A DNA stretch of 64,000 nt, taken from assembly GCA_022036555.1 (NCBI GenBank), contig CM039126.1, positions 7,980,079-8,044,078 on the forward strand, given 5' to 3'. Below are positions 10,657-22,750 of this stretch, in pieces (within the stretch, counting starts at the first letter, position 1; every line of letters starts with the position of its first letter). The translations under genes and the position numbers were made by a program. This DNA is from Microstegium vimineum (Eukaryota; Streptophyta; Magnoliopsida; Poales; Poaceae). The notes beneath the pieces were generated by a model, which did no database searches, was not told the origin of the DNA, and saw only the letters and a list, made by a program, of their open reading frames with translations.

Positions 10657-11952
10657 TGTCGGTGTTATGACCCGGGGTCAAGACCACCAACGAGTAAATT
10701 TGTATATCGCGTGCTCCCTCTCTCAGACGTGATGCGAGATGGACACAAGATTTATCCTGGTTCGGGCAAGAGGGCCCTATGTCCAGCAGGGGGAGGATGA
10801 CTTGTATTATCTCGCACCCAAAGCGTGCTCGTACAGGGGGGGTACAAGCAGTGTTACACGGAGTCGGCCACCCAAGGGGTCGATCGAGTGGCGTGTGTGT
10901 GTGGTGTGGTCTAGGGTCCCTGAGAACGAAAGTCCAATCAGAGTCCCAGATGGAGTAAGAGCCGGTCGATCGGTCTCCCGAAGTCGTCCCTGAAGTCTAC
11001 CTCGGCATCCCCTTTTATACACCAAGGGGAGACCCGAGGGTACAGGGTCCTAATAGCGGAGATATGGACGGCGTATCCACGGCACAGTGTTGGCGAAGAG
11101 ACATCGAGCACTGTGGCAGCGTGGTCTTCCGTCCTTCAGGTGTCCCCGGTCGTGGCGGCAGTAAAGGTCATCGCAGCGCAGTGTCCGCAGACGGACACGA
11201 ATCCCACAGCTGAAGCGGGACGGGGCGGACGGGACGGCCTCCGTACCGGAGTTGTTGAAGAGGAGGGGGTCGAGCCCCCGGGTCGAGGGAGGGGGTCGAG
11301 CCCTGTGTGACTCCGCCGCGTCCCCGCAGTCGTCGTCGAGGGTCGCACTGTTCACTTTCCGAGGGGTACTGTTGAAGTCCGTACTCGCGTAGTGGCAGCA
11401 GTGGCGGCACAGTTGATGGGAATCGAGGACTGGACGGGGAGTTGGCGGATTTGACAGCGGATGCGGGCGCCCATGTCGTTAGGTGGGTTCGCTTTTACCC
11501 ATGCCAGAGCAGTTGGGTTAATCGAGCCCCCGTCCGAGGGTCGTCTGCTTGGCCCTTGGTTGAGGGGGAGGTCGAGACGTCGACGGGGTTTGAGAGGTCG
11601 AAGTCGAGGTAGAGGTTGGGGGGTCATTCGTTCGACCCTTCGTCCGTCGTCGAGGTGGAGCCGGGGGTCGTTCGTTCGACCCTTCGTCCGTCGTCGAGGT
11701 GGAGCCGGGGGTCGTTCGTTCGACCCTTCGTCTGTCGTCGAGGTGGAGCCGGAGGTCGTTCGTTCGACCCTTCGTCCGTCGTCGAGGTGGAGCCGGCCCA
11801 TGGCTTGTTGCTGTAGTTGGTGTGGAGGGGGCCCTCGATTGATGGGCCGCGTCTCACCAAGTAGTGGGTTGATCCTTGCCTTAAAAATGGTTGCTATGTT
11901 TAGCGTTAATTTATCGAAGGGTTTAGGGTACCCCTTACCTTCGTACCCGACA
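10657..11952 (+). mobile_element. Solo LTR (RIRE2/Tat-like gypsy type) inserted in copia A pol
   Basis: It begins tgtcggtgttatgacccggg, a start typical of large grass Ty3-gypsy LTRs (family knowledge), and ends cccgaca. It is flanked by the exact 5-bp duplication CATGT (10652-10656 and 11953-11957). There is no internal domain or second LTR, so it is a solo LTR left by unequal recombination. Apparent reading frames of 70-230 codons inside it are not genes. Confidence 0.9.
11619..11794 (+). repeat. 4 x 44-bp tandem repeat inside the solo LTR
   Basis: Four near-identical units each contain tcgttcgacccttcgtc and end gaggtggagcc. Only about three substitutions separate them. The CpG-rich array explains the repetitive peptide frames on both strands here. 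Confidence 0.92.
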
Positions 11953-14900
11953 CATGTTAATAATCATAATGAGACGAATATGTGGCATTCGCGGTTATGT
12001 CATATTAATTTTGGTTGCATGTCTCGCTTAGCTGGTTTAAATTTAATCCCAAAATTTAATTTAGTCAAAAGTTCTAAGTGTCATGTGTGCGTTGAATCAA
12101 AACAACCTCGCAAGCCTCACAAGGCTGCTGCGGCGAGGAATTTGGCACCGCTATAGCTAATCCATTCTGACTTGTGTGCGATGAATGACGAGTTGACTAA
12201 AGGTGGTAAAAGATATTTCATGACACTTATAGACGATTGCACTAGATTTTGCTACGTATATCTGTTGAAATCAAAGGATGAAGCATTACAATATTTTAAA
12301 ATCTATAAAGCTGAGGTAGAAAACCAACTTGAGAAGAAAATTAAAAAGTTACGGTCAGATCGCGGAGGAGAGTATTTCTCAAATGAGTTTTCTGAATTTT
12401 GTGCAGAGCATGGTATAATTCATGAGAGGACACCGCCATACTCACCACAGTCCAATGGGATTGTAGAGAGAAAGAACCGTACTCTAACTGAGTTGGTTAA
12501 TGCCATGTTAGACACTGCGAGACTATCTAAGGAATGGTGGGGTGATGCGATTTTGACAGCATGTCATGTCCTGAATAGGGTGTCCACTAAAAATAAAGAA
12601 ATTACGCCATTCGAGGAATGGGAGAAAAAGAGATTAAATCTCTCTTATCTGCGAACGTGGGGTTGTTTGGTAAAGGTGAATGTGCCAATTAACAAGAAGT
12701 GAAAGCTTGGACTCAAAATCGTTGACTGTATTTTTCTTGGTTATGCTATACACAGTATGGGTTATAGATTTTTAATAACAAATTCCAAAGTGTCAGACAT
12801 GGTGAAAGGCACAATCATGGAATCAAGAGATGCTACATTCTTTGAAGATGAATTTCCTATGAAAAATACGCCTAGCATTTCTAGTTATGAATCTATTCCT
12901 GTTAATGAAACTTTTGAACCACTAAATGATGCTACGGATGTCACCCATGGAAATAATCCTGAGGAGGATAACAGTATGGTCACTCGTAGGAGTAAGAGAC
13001 GCAGGATTGAAAAATCTTTTGGCGATGACTTTATTATTTATCTGATAGATGACACTCCCAGAACCATAGAAGAGGCATATTCATCTCCTGACGCTGACTT
13101 GTGGAAGGAAGCGGTGCAGAGTGAGATGGACTCAATTATTTCTAATGGAACATGGGAGGTGGTTGATTCTCCTTATGGATGCAAACCTGTGAGTTGCAAA
13201 TGGGTGTTTAAGAAAAAGCTCAGGCCTAATGGTACTATTGAGAAGTACAAGGCGAGGCTTCTTGCAAAGGGCTATACTCAGAAAGAAGGTGAAGATTACT
13301 TTGATACTTATTCACCAGTGGCCCGTCTCACTACTATTCGAGTGCTACTATCCTTGGTTGCCTCACATCGTCTTTTCATTCATCAGATGGATGTTAAGAC
13401 AACCTTCTTAAATGGAGAGCTTGAGGAAGAGATCTACATGGATCAGCCTGATGGATTTATAGCAAAAGGTCAAGAGGGAAAGGTGTGTAAGTTATTAAAA
13501 TCTTTGTATGGCCTTAAACAAGCGCCCAAGCAATGGCATGAGAAGTTTGACAAAACTTTGACATCAGCAGGCTTTGTTGTGAATGAAGCTGATAAATGCG
13601 TATATACTACCGCTTTGGTGCTGGTGAAAGTGTGATTCTATGCTTATATGTAGATGATATTTTAATATTTGGAAATAATGAAAGTGTGATCAAGGAAGTG
13701 AAAGACTTTTTGTCTAGTAACTTTGAGATGAAAGACTTGGGTGTGGCTGATGTTATTCTTAACATAAAGCTACAGAGAGAAGAAGGAAATGGTGGGGTTA
13801 CGCTTGGGCAATCCCACTATGTGGAAAAGGTGTTGAGTCGCTTTGGTTATAGCGAGTGCATGCCTGCTCCAACTCCTTATGACCCAAGTGTGGCTTTGAG
13901 AAAGAATCGAAGAATTGCTCGAGATCAATTGAGATATTCTCAAATAATTGGCTCACTCATGTACTTAGCTAGTGCAACGAGGCCAGACATCTCTTATGTT
14001 GTGAGCAAATTAAGTCGGTTTGTGTCAAATCCGGGAGATGATCACTGGCGTGCTCTCGAGAGAGTTTTGCGCTATCTAAAAGGTACTATGAGCTATGGGA
14101 TTCACTATACCGGGTATCCTAGGGTACTTGAGGGTTATTGTGATGCCAACTGGATATCCGATGCTGATGAGATTTACGCCACGAGTGGATATGTGTTCTC
14201 ACTTAGAGGTGGTGCTGTTTCATGGAAGTCTTGCAAGCAGACCATCTTAACGAGGTCAACAATGGAAGCAGAACTCATAGCATTGGATATCGCCACAATT
14301 GAAGCTGAATGGCTTCGTGAACTTCTGATGGATCTACCGGTAGTTGAGAAACCAATACCGGCTATTTCCATGAACTGTGATAATCAGACAGTGATAATCA
14401 AAGTGAACAGTTCTAAGGACAATATGAAGTCTACGAGGCATGTGAAAAGGCGGTTGAAGTCTGTCAGAAAACTGAGAAACTCCGGAGTAATATCTTTGGA
14501 TTATGTAAATACGTCCAAAAATTTGGCAGATCAATTCACCAAGGGTCTATCACGAAATGTGATAGAAGGTGCATTGAGGGAGTTGGGCTTGAGACCCACT
14601 TGAAGTCACACCATAGTGGTAACCTGTTCTATGTGATCGGAGATCCCGTGAATTAGAATGGCGAAACAAGCTAGTGGTTGACTGAGGGAGAAACCCCTTG
14701 TATAAAGTTCAAACTCATTGGAGATGCGCGGTTTCTCCTATGCTGTATGGCAGGTTGGATAAGTTCTTAATGTGATCCGAGTGGCTTGGTTAAGCAGGGA
14801 TGTTGTCCTACATGACATCCTATAAGGAACACACCTATATGAGTTCGATTGCTAGTCACAATCTATGAGATGTGGGTCATCTCTAGACACTCATGAAAGA

Positions 14901-15154
14901 CCACGAAGTGTGACTTATATGCTTCAAAACAAAGGGGGTGCTTGTAGCAGCCTAGTACCATGATATGAACTTTGGTGAAGCTCATTTTCGCACAAAACTA
15001 ACAATTCAAGGCATAGTCCATTGTTCAGTTGTGAGTGAGTGGAGCCTTTGTTCTAGACAGGTGTTCAACTTAACAGTCCCTGTTGAAACTCTGGTATATT
15101 AAAAGAACTATGGTTTTTGAGATTATTTTTACAAAACCTAGAGTTGGTGGGGAT

Positions 15155-16019
15155 TGTTGATATATTATGGGCTAGGCCTTTATAATATATTTAATAATTA
15201 ATAAAGTCTTTGTTTTGTATTAAATAATATTCATTTGGCTTTGGTAACTCCATTTCCATTAAGTGATTGGCTTTGGTAACTCCATTTCCATTAAGTGATT
15301 GGCTTTGGTAACTCCATTTCCATTAAGTGATTGACTTTGGTGACTCCATTTCCATTAAGTGATTGGCTTTGGTAACTCCATTTCCATTAAGTGATTGGCT
15401 TTGGTAACTCCATTTCCATTAAGTGATTGGATTTGGTAAGTCCATTTCCATTAAGTGATTGGCTAGGATATGTGTATATATTCCAATATCCTCGTATGCC
15501 GAAGTGGTTAACTTGCCAAGAACATAGACAAGCATAGTTCTAGCTGCATCCAACCTTCCCCGTCCCATGGCTTGCGCGCACAAGACCCTGGGAGAGTAGG
15601 AGCTTCCAGAACGCACGTCGACAACGAGTTCACTTGCTCGGGTGGAGACCGGCGATCACGTTTTTGGGGAGTGCCACTTCATGGCACGATTACTCGCTGC
15701 ACATCTTCTTCCCGGTGTCGTTCCTCTTCTTGGTCTTTTTCCCGGTGTCCCTTGGCGGTAGTGGAGATCGGCACTACAACCTCTCTGCACGGCATCGAGC
15801 GAGACGACTACATCAACAAACTCTATGTCGACTAGCGTGACCGGCATGGATGCCGCTAGGTATGAAATCATTCGATTTCTCACTGTTTTCTTGCTTACAA
15901 ATGTCATCTACGTATATGCTCATGCTGGATCACACGTGCACACTTTTGATGTCATGAACATGATGTTTTTTGTATTTTTCTGGATTAAATTACTCGTTAA
16001 ATTGCCTAAATATCTTACA
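15155..16019 (+). repeat. 3' LTR of copia A (865 bp)
   Basis: It matches the 5' LTR apart from scattered substitutions and three extra 32-bp repeat units (seven units, 15237-15460). The 96-bp length difference is exactly three units. Target duplication CCCTG follows at 16020. Confidence 0.93.
15237..15460 (+). repeat. 7 x 32-bp tandem repeat in the 3' LTR
   Basis: Same unit as at 8796-8923, expanded to seven copies. Small differences between units show they were not all made at once. Confidence 0.92.
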
Positions 16020-16024
16020 CCCTG

Positions 16025-17285
16025 CGCGCGGCGGCGGCGGCGGCGGCGACCAGCGGCGGGCCCCAAGCAGGTTCCCCGACCGCGCCTCCCTAGGCCTCCT
16101 GTGCACCTCCGTGCCTCCTCCATCCCCCTTCTTCTCCGGTACTGGTGGTCCCTGGGTAGAGGCGCGGCCGATCCGGCCCCTCCTCGACTGGATCTGTTCC
16201 CTCCGCGCCAGGACCTGGCCCTTCCGCGTCCGGATCGCCGGCGGAAGGTCTAGGGCGGCGGCGGGGCCGGTGGCCACCGGGAGGAGGCGTGACCGATCCG
16301 GTCCTCCTCCACCGGATCTGCTATTCGCCCGGCGGTGCTGCGAGGTGGCGACCTGCTCGGGTGGCGGCCGATCTGGCACACGCCCTGGTGGGCTAGGCGA
16401 CGCGGACGGCGGCACCGTTCTCTCCACCGATTGATGGATGGACGGACGGCGGCCGGCGTACCTACACCAGTGAAGGGGTCTAGCGGCGGCGGGCCAATCT
16501 GTGTATCTCAGGCCTGGATCCACCGGCTGCTGCCCCGTGCTGCCCCTTCTCGGTGCGGGTGGTGCTCCGACGATGCGGACTCGGGCGGGCGTTTGCCTCG
16601 GGTCGGGGACTTTCCCTAGGCGACGGCTTGGGGGTCGATCTGGACCCCCAGGCACCGGATGGGGATGGCAATGTTGGCACCGGCCATCTCGACAAGCCGT
16701 CCAACCCGCCCTCCCACAGACCACGTCGCTCCCAGGCGGCCCGTAAATCGGCTCCGACGTCAAGATCATCGCCCCCTGTTTTTTCTGCTGCCTCACTGTA
16801 TCTGGTGAAGACCCTGCCGATCATCTCCGGCATCTTCGTGTGTAGGTTCGGCTCGGATGTGCTTTGCAAGATATTGGAATACGGGTGAAAACCCTGCCTG
16901 GCGGTGCTGGGCCGGCGGCGATGACGCAATCAATGTCATTTTTCCCCATGGAGGCGTAGCTGAAGTTCCCTCTTTCTTTCGTTGATGATGGCGTCTGCAG
17001 GCGTCATTTACCTTCTAGAAGGCATCAACACAAGCACACCCGCTCCTAGTCATGCCTGCACTGCGGCATTTGGGACTCAGCTGTGGCGTCAAGAGCAAGC
17101 CAAGGACGCCCTCTCGTCGATCAAATAGAGGGTAGAAGCATTTATCGTTTTGTTGTAATTGTCATGGTCTATGTATAAGACTATGACTTTTCTCTATTTT
17201 GTTTTTCTATCTCTTTTTGTATTTGTTGGTTGTGTACATCCCTGAATGTAAAGGCCGGATATTAAATATCCTTTATCGAAAAAAA
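16025..17285 (+). mobile_element. Poly-A retroposon copy 1 (3' part; 5' piece at about 8630-8713)
   Basis: A GC-rich head and T-rich tail end in atcctttatcg and a 7-A run at 17279-17285, a tail typical of grass LINEs. It is the inverted counterpart of 18286-19490. The matching central block is near 16620-16760 here and 18790-18950 there. Copia A is inserted in it, and the sequence on both sides of copia A joins through one CCCTG. I see no enzyme domain, so it looks like a non-autonomous LINE derivative. The left boundary (about 8630) and its target duplication are not clear. Confidence 0.65.
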
Positions 17286-18273
17286 TATTATACAAATACA
17301 GATACACGTATTTCCGGTTGCTAGTGAGAATAACATATTCGTCTTGGCCTCTGCCTCTTGCCTGCTGTTACCTCCAGCTGATGAGCGCCGCCGGGCTGCA
17401 AGTCGGACTTGCCAAAATGAGTCGTCGCCGCGGGGACCACGCTTGCCGTTCTGGCCATATTACCGGACTCACTGTTGGCCGGGCTGGTGTTTTGCCGAGC
17501 CGTAATGCCAGGGATTTGCATGTACGCCGTCATTGTTGTAGTTGTCCAAATTGCATGTTCGTCGGACTGCCGTTTCTGCCAGGCTATCGCGGTCACTGGT
17601 GTTTGCCGTTGGTACGACACCTCTATAAGCCTTCGTTGGGACTGGCGTGGCCGCCGCCGGGCAGTAGCAAACCAAGTTGTTGTGCTCGCTGTAGTCGTCA
17701 CTGTTCTGGCGAGGCGCCGGGCTGTGCCATTGCCCGATGCTGATGACCTCGCCACCGGGTTAGAAACGGAGAGTTGTGGGGCAGCCACCGCGGCGTTCAT
17801 GTACCAACCTCCCGATCCATATGCATCTATAAATACGTACAGCTCGGCAATAGATAAGAAAATATTCTTCTAAACATGTAAAGAACCTCACCATAGGCAT
17901 GCGCTGCTATGTCGTCGATGGTGAGGGCCCAACTGTGTAGGGATCAACGACGTTCGGCTCGTTGGACAGACAATACTGTAGACGTTCACCTTGCTGGCGA
18001 CGATGTGAACAAGCTCGCCGGAGAAATGAACTGCTCGACGACGAAGTGGACGGTGAGGAGCCGACGCCGCCGCTGTTGTATATGCGCCAAATGGCAGTGT
18101 GCGTGCAGCAGGATGCCGATGGGATGGATGTGTGCGTGCAGAGCCTGGTGGCGTGATGGAATGTACTGCAGCCTGGCGACGTGTAATGGAATAGAGGAGC
18201 AGCCTGTGTGTCACATTGTGCTGAAATAGACCTAAATAGTCATCTCTGGTTCTTCCTTACTTGTTTTGCTCCG
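17286..18273. other. Spacer between the two retroposons; coding-like but unidentified
   Basis: This is moderately GC-rich, with 100-160 codon frames on both strands. The longest on the minus strand (17321-17800) begins MNAAVAAPQLSVSNP, and a tatttata motif lies about 35 bp upstream of its ATG. I recognise no domain. It may be a gene fragment or a decayed repeat. Confidence 0.3.
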
Positions 18274-18285
18274 GTTGTGTCACAT

Positions 18286-19490
18286 TTTTTTTCGATAAAG
18301 GATATTCAAAATTCGACCTCTACGTCCGGGGATGTACACAGCCAATTGTTACAAAAGGAGATAGAAAAAAAAAGAAAACTCATAGTCTTAGACATAGACG
18401 AAGACAATACAGCAAACGATAAATGCTTCGACCCTCTGTTTGAACGAGAGAGCGTCCTTGGCTTGCTCTTGGCGTCGCAGCTGAGTCCCAAATGTCGTAG
18501 TGCAGGACATGGCGAGGAGCAGTTGTGCTTGTGTTGATGCCTTCAAGAAGGTAAATGACGTCTGCAGACGCCATCATCAATGAAAGGAAGAGGGAATTAC
18601 AGCGACACCTCCAAGGGGGAAGATGACGTTGATTGCGTCATCACCGCTGGCCCAGCACCGTCAGGCAGAGTTTTCACCCGTATTCTAAGAACCTGCACAG
18701 GCACATCCAAGCCGAACCTGCATACGACTAGATGTCGGAGATGATCGGCAGGGTCTTCACCAGATGCAGCGAGGCAGTAGAAAAACAGGGGCGATGGTGT
18801 CCTTTGATGTGAATGTCGGAGCCGATTCACGGGCCGCCTGGGAGCGACATGATCTGTGGGAGGGCGGGTTGGATGGCTTGTCGAGATGGCCGGTGTCAAC
18901 ACTGGCATCCCCATCCGTTGCCTGGGAGTCCAAATCGACCCCCAAGCCGCCGCAAGAGAAAATGTCCCCGACCCGAGGCAACGCCCGCCCGAGTCCGTAT
19001 CACCGGAGCACCACCCGCACCGAGAAGGGGGCAGCAGTCGGCGGATCCAGGCCTGAGATACCTAGATCGGCCCGCCGCCACTAGACCCCTTCACCGGTGC
19101 AGTTACACCGGACGCCGAGTCCGTCCATCCACCAAACAGTGGGGAGAACGGTGCCGCCGTCCGCGTCGCCGAGCCCACCGAGGCGCGAGCCAGATCGGCC
19201 GCACCGTCGAGCAGGCCGCCATCTCGCATCACCACCGGGCGATCCACGTCCGGCGCAGGACGATCCGGCCGCACCAACCGTGGGGAAGCCCGATCCGGCC
19301 GTGGGGGAGAGAGGAAGAAAGGAGGAGAAGAAACCAGCCCTGCCGCCGCCATCCTCGCCTCCGGTCGGGCTTCCCGGGGCTGGCTCAGGCGGAGGCAGAG
19401 CGGAGGAGCGCAGGCGGCGGTCTTCGGCGGCGAGGAGCCGCCCGAGTCGCCCCGTGGAGCGACGCATGGGCGATCCGAAATTTTCATCCA
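18286..19490 (-). mobile_element. Poly-A retroposon copy 2 (1.2 kb) with 12-bp target duplication
   Basis: On the minus strand it ends in atcctttatcg plus poly-A, seen on the plus strand as a T run from 18286. The 12-bp duplication gttgtgtcacat flanks it exactly (18274-18285 and 19491-19502), a hallmark of target-primed reverse transcription. No endonuclease or reverse transcriptase is encoded. It shares its length class, central block and tail with copy 1. That suggests a short non-autonomous family rather than random 5' truncation. Confidence 0.85.
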
Positions 19491-19502
19491 GTTGTGTCAC
19501 AT

Positions 19503-20557
19503 GTTTTTAGAGTCCCAACATAGAAGGATTCTGCATCTTTAGATACTTTCCAACACATATTGTGTACGTTCTGATCCTGAGATGTATCATACTAGATTGC
19601 AGGAATGCGAGTTTAGAATTTCAGATCATGGCATAGTAATTGTAGAAACATAAGTTCAGAGTTTGAGATTGTATAATATTTCAGCTGGTATGCACCGAAG
19701 TGCTTTGACTCCATAGTCTAAAATTTTCTGTTCAATTCAATACATGTGCTTACCAAACCATATTGATATATCAGCATCTTTCTCAAGTAGCCATAAATAA
19801 AATACTTGAATGATCTATTAGTTTCAATATATTCTAATTTTAATAGAATTTACTTTAACTTATTGATGGCACGCTACTACTTTAGTTTGCCGTTGAATGA
19901 GTGCCATTTAACGATTTACATTGTTGGAGTACATAAACTCACAATGGCATTACAACGAGTTCATAGCTAGCCTCTGATGCGGCAACACCGCGTCCAAGAT
20001 TTTCTAGTGTAATATACTCATGAATATCCGAAATCGCAAATGCCATCAAGATTCAGCATCTGAGACGAGCTGCAATTTGCGTCTATCATCGCTGTTGCGG
20101 GTGGCCAGAACCGCCAGACCCATCAAGATCACAAGAGAATTACCATAATGATGTAACTACTTTTACTGAAGTACCTCTAAACTCTAAAGGAATACCACAA
20201 TATCATTAATACAAGCTTTACTACAAGGCCATTTGCCATAGCACGAGTTACAACAGTGGAGTAGGCAAGTTACTACAATGACATCCTCAAGTTATCAGAA
20301 TGGAATTTATCATAGCTTTTCTGTCCATGCGAGGAGGTTGAGACACAATAGCCTCTTTGTTCTATCACTGGTTGGAAGCCCTGTGCTTCACCATTCTGCT
20401 GCCAAAGTCAACGCCCTAACCATCTCACCCATGCCTAGAGTGGTTGCTCTGGTGAACTGAAAATGTCGCTAAGAAGTGAGAACTCATCAAGAGAAAAATC
20501 AGTTATACTAGTTTTTAATATGCACTCAGCAAGAAAAACTGGATGGCTAAAGACTAA
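19503..20557. other. Non-genic stretch
   Basis: AT-rich sequence with no supported gene. A 60-codon frame at 20278-20460 has no recognisable motif and is probably chance. Confidence 0.4.
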
Positions 20558-20821
20558 GGGCCTGTTTGGATGCAAAGTATTTTTAAAGTATTAGTGAAAT
20601 ACTATAGTTTTACAAAATACTTTGGTTTTCAAACGGTATCAGGTGTTTGAATACAACAAATCATGTAGTCTCTAAAACCATGGTTTTATCAAAACTGTAA
20701 TCTTTTTAGAGTTTTAAAATCTCCATTCATGACCATTTTTTTTAGAAACCACAGTTTTATGTTTCTTTGATTTATAAAACCACACTACAGTTTTCAAAAA
20801 CTGCAATATCCAAACAGGCCC
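20558..20821. mobile_element. Tourist-like MITE (264 bp)
   Basis: Inverted ends gggcctgtttggat...atccaaacaggccc are flanked by TAA at 20555-20557 and 20822-20824. The interior is AT-rich and non-coding. Confidence 0.8.
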
Positions 20822-20824
20822 TAA

Positions 20825-21299
20825 CTTGCGCTACAGCTTAGGTGGGCCAATCTAGTGGTACTCATATTCAAAGGTAGAAAGAGTGCAGCTTCTATCTAGA
20901 GAATGACCGACGTAAAAAAAAAAAAGCATTCCAATCTACAAGCTAAATGAGCACCTTTCAGGAATAACAGTTGGTAATGAATTCTTTTTGCAGATCTCAT
21001 GTTACCTAAATTTTCAATATGCGCTCACTCTGTACTAGTGCTTTAGAACTCAGTTACATAAACAAATTCACTATAATATGCATTTGGATAAAACAAGAGA
21101 AAGCAAGAATAATGGTCATATCAGCCATTGCACAAACCCTGACAAGCAATGATTTATCCCATTTTTTTAAGGAAACATGAGTGGTAACCCCCTACTGGTT
21201 GACTGATCTACCCCATTGCCTAAATCTGGTGAAAGTGACCATAAATCCATATAATTAAAGCATAATTTGTAAAACATCTATATCAGAGGAACTCGCAAA
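20825..21299. other. Non-genic spacer between MITEs
   Basis: No gene, repeat family or RNA is recognised. Confidence 0.4.
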
Positions 21300-21301
21300 T
21301 A

Positions 21302-21546
21302 CTCCCTCTATCTCTAAATGTGTGTTATTTTTATTTCTTTCGTCTAAAAAAAGACACAAATTTAACTAATTATATATTAAAAATATTAATATTTATTGTA
21401 CATAATTAATATTATTGAATAGATATTTGAATCTAGTTTTTTAATAAATTTATTTAGAAATACAAATATTACACGTATTTTTTATAAATAAAATCAAACT
21501 TGGTGGCACACGAATCGTAACGACAAACATTTAGGGACCGAGGGAG
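21302..21546. mobile_element. Stowaway MITE (245 bp)
   Basis: Ends ctccctctatctctaaat and atttagggaccgagggag are flanked by TA at 21300-21301 and 21547-21548. This is the Stowaway (Tc1/mariner-type) signature. Confidence 0.88.
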
Positions 21547-21548
21547 TA

Positions 21549-22740
21549 CATCTTAGTTGCTGTTGTGGATCACAAACTCATTTGTCGAACAGACCTAACA
21601 AGGATAAAATTGATTTTCAATGAACACGAAGTGTGATCAACAGAAAAAATCATTCTGAGTCAAAACTTGTGGTTGCAGGCTCGTGCTCTTACAAATCAAG
21701 TGGAGGCAGTGGGAGATTTTTAGGTTAATCTCACAAAAGAAAAAAAAAATCATTCCTCTACATCTTATACTAACAGCAGGTGTTCTGCATCTAGTACTAT
21801 TTTACAGACCCGAACCAAATGATAATCCTGTACCAAGCAGAAACTGAGTTGGGTATTAGGCATTAAATATCAGGGATCTGATGCACTCGGGATCAGTGGC
21901 GCAGGCTACAAATAAAGCGATGCATGGATTTGGTGATTCATGCGTGCAGTGGGCCGGAAAAACTAATGCAAATCAGAGCACCACTTACCTGCATGCTACT
22001 CCACCCCCAACACCTCTGCACGTCTGCACTTCCTTCCCCCTATCTCCCCTCGTTGTCCTTCTGAGATTTGGAGCTTCATTGTGGAAGACGAATCCGTTTC
22101 TTCTCTTCCACAGCTGTCAATAGCATAGAATGACAAATGTATTGAATATTTTTCAGGGAGATTACCGATCCAGCTGGGAAAGTGTGGATGTTGCTGGTGT
22201 TGAAGGCGGGGTCAACAAGCTGCATTCCTAGAGCCGACCAAAACTCGACTGCCACGCCGCAATTTTTTTGGTACCGTATCCCCGGAGCAACCCAGATCTG
22301 CTAGTCATCGTGGTCGTCTGCAATGGCGACGGCCGGCCGGGAGCAGTCAATGCCAGTCGTGCGCGGTGCTTCCGTGTGGAGCTGGCTAAGCTAAGCCAAA
22401 ATCACGTGTTGATACGCGTCAAACTTTTGGCCTTAATTTGAGTTAGCACAGGTCAAAATTGCTAATATTATTGCTTAGTTCTTACTACTACAAGTCACTG
22501 TTTCAACATGTTGCGTTTAGGGGGTGATCCCATCCCATTCTGACGACAATAGATTGTGAAGTCATCTTTAATTTGGCTCTAGAACGACAGCAGGCTAAGG
22601 AAGCATAGGTTTGAATCTTCGGGCTTGTGCTCCTATATATATATTATTTGTCATCTTATTTCACATATTTTAATAGTCGAGAAATATTTTAACAGTCTAG
22701 AAATAAAAGCTGTGTCGTTCTCTTATGTTTCTTTACTGTC
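21549..22740. other. Non-genic stretch upstream of the LINE
   Basis: No gene is supported. The part nearest the LINE may be its 5' leader, since I cannot see a target duplication that marks the element start. Confidence 0.35.
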
Positions 22741-22750
22741 GATCATCCCA

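Larger units (their letters stand above)
10370..14603 (+). pseudogene. pol: pol of copia A (integrase, RT, RNase H), split by a solo LTR
   Basis: The product would integrate and reverse-transcribe the element. The pre-integrase zinc region is broken at 10656 by the solo LTR. It resumes at 11958 (MWHSRLCHINFG), and the frame agrees once the insertion plus 5-bp duplication is removed. The integrase core spans about 12160-12560. The reverse transcriptase is at about 13040-13900, with YVDD at 13647-13658. RNase H continues to the TGA at 14601-14603. Breaks are TAG 12154-12156, TGA 12700-12702, and a frameshift near 13600 just before the YVDD segment. Stretch 14604-15141 is an untranslated tail, followed by the polypurine tract (about 15142-15154). 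Confidence 0.88.
8714..16019 (+). mobile_element. Ty1-copia element (copia A), with its own LTRs and target duplication
   Basis: The LTRs begin tgttgatatattatggg and end atcttaca. The 5-bp target duplication CCCTG is exact (8709-8713 and 16020-16024). Inside are gag with a CCHC knuckle, pre-integrase/integrase, reverse transcriptase (YVDD) and RNase H, in the copia order. The element is defective. No usual tRNA-Met site follows the 5' LTR, the protease active site is missing, stop codons and at least one frameshift break the frame, and a solo LTR of another family sits in pol. By eye the LTRs differ at roughly 2-3 percent of aligned sites, mostly transitions. It inserted into a poly-A retroposon whose halves lie at about 8630-8713 and 16025-17285. 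Confidence 0.93.

Noticed and set aside
11461..12156. 231-codon plus-strand frame
   Set aside because: It is a chimera of solo-LTR sequence with the 44-bp repeats and the resumed copia A pol. Only the part after 11957 is real coding sequence.
15237..15460. Seven regular 32-bp repeats resembling a CRISPR array
   Set aside because: The units abut without spacers and lie within a plant LTR.
15990..16796. 268-codon minus-strand frame rich in Arg and Pro
   Set aside because: It lies antisense in a GC-rich retroposon and crosses the copia A 3' LTR end, so it cannot be one gene.
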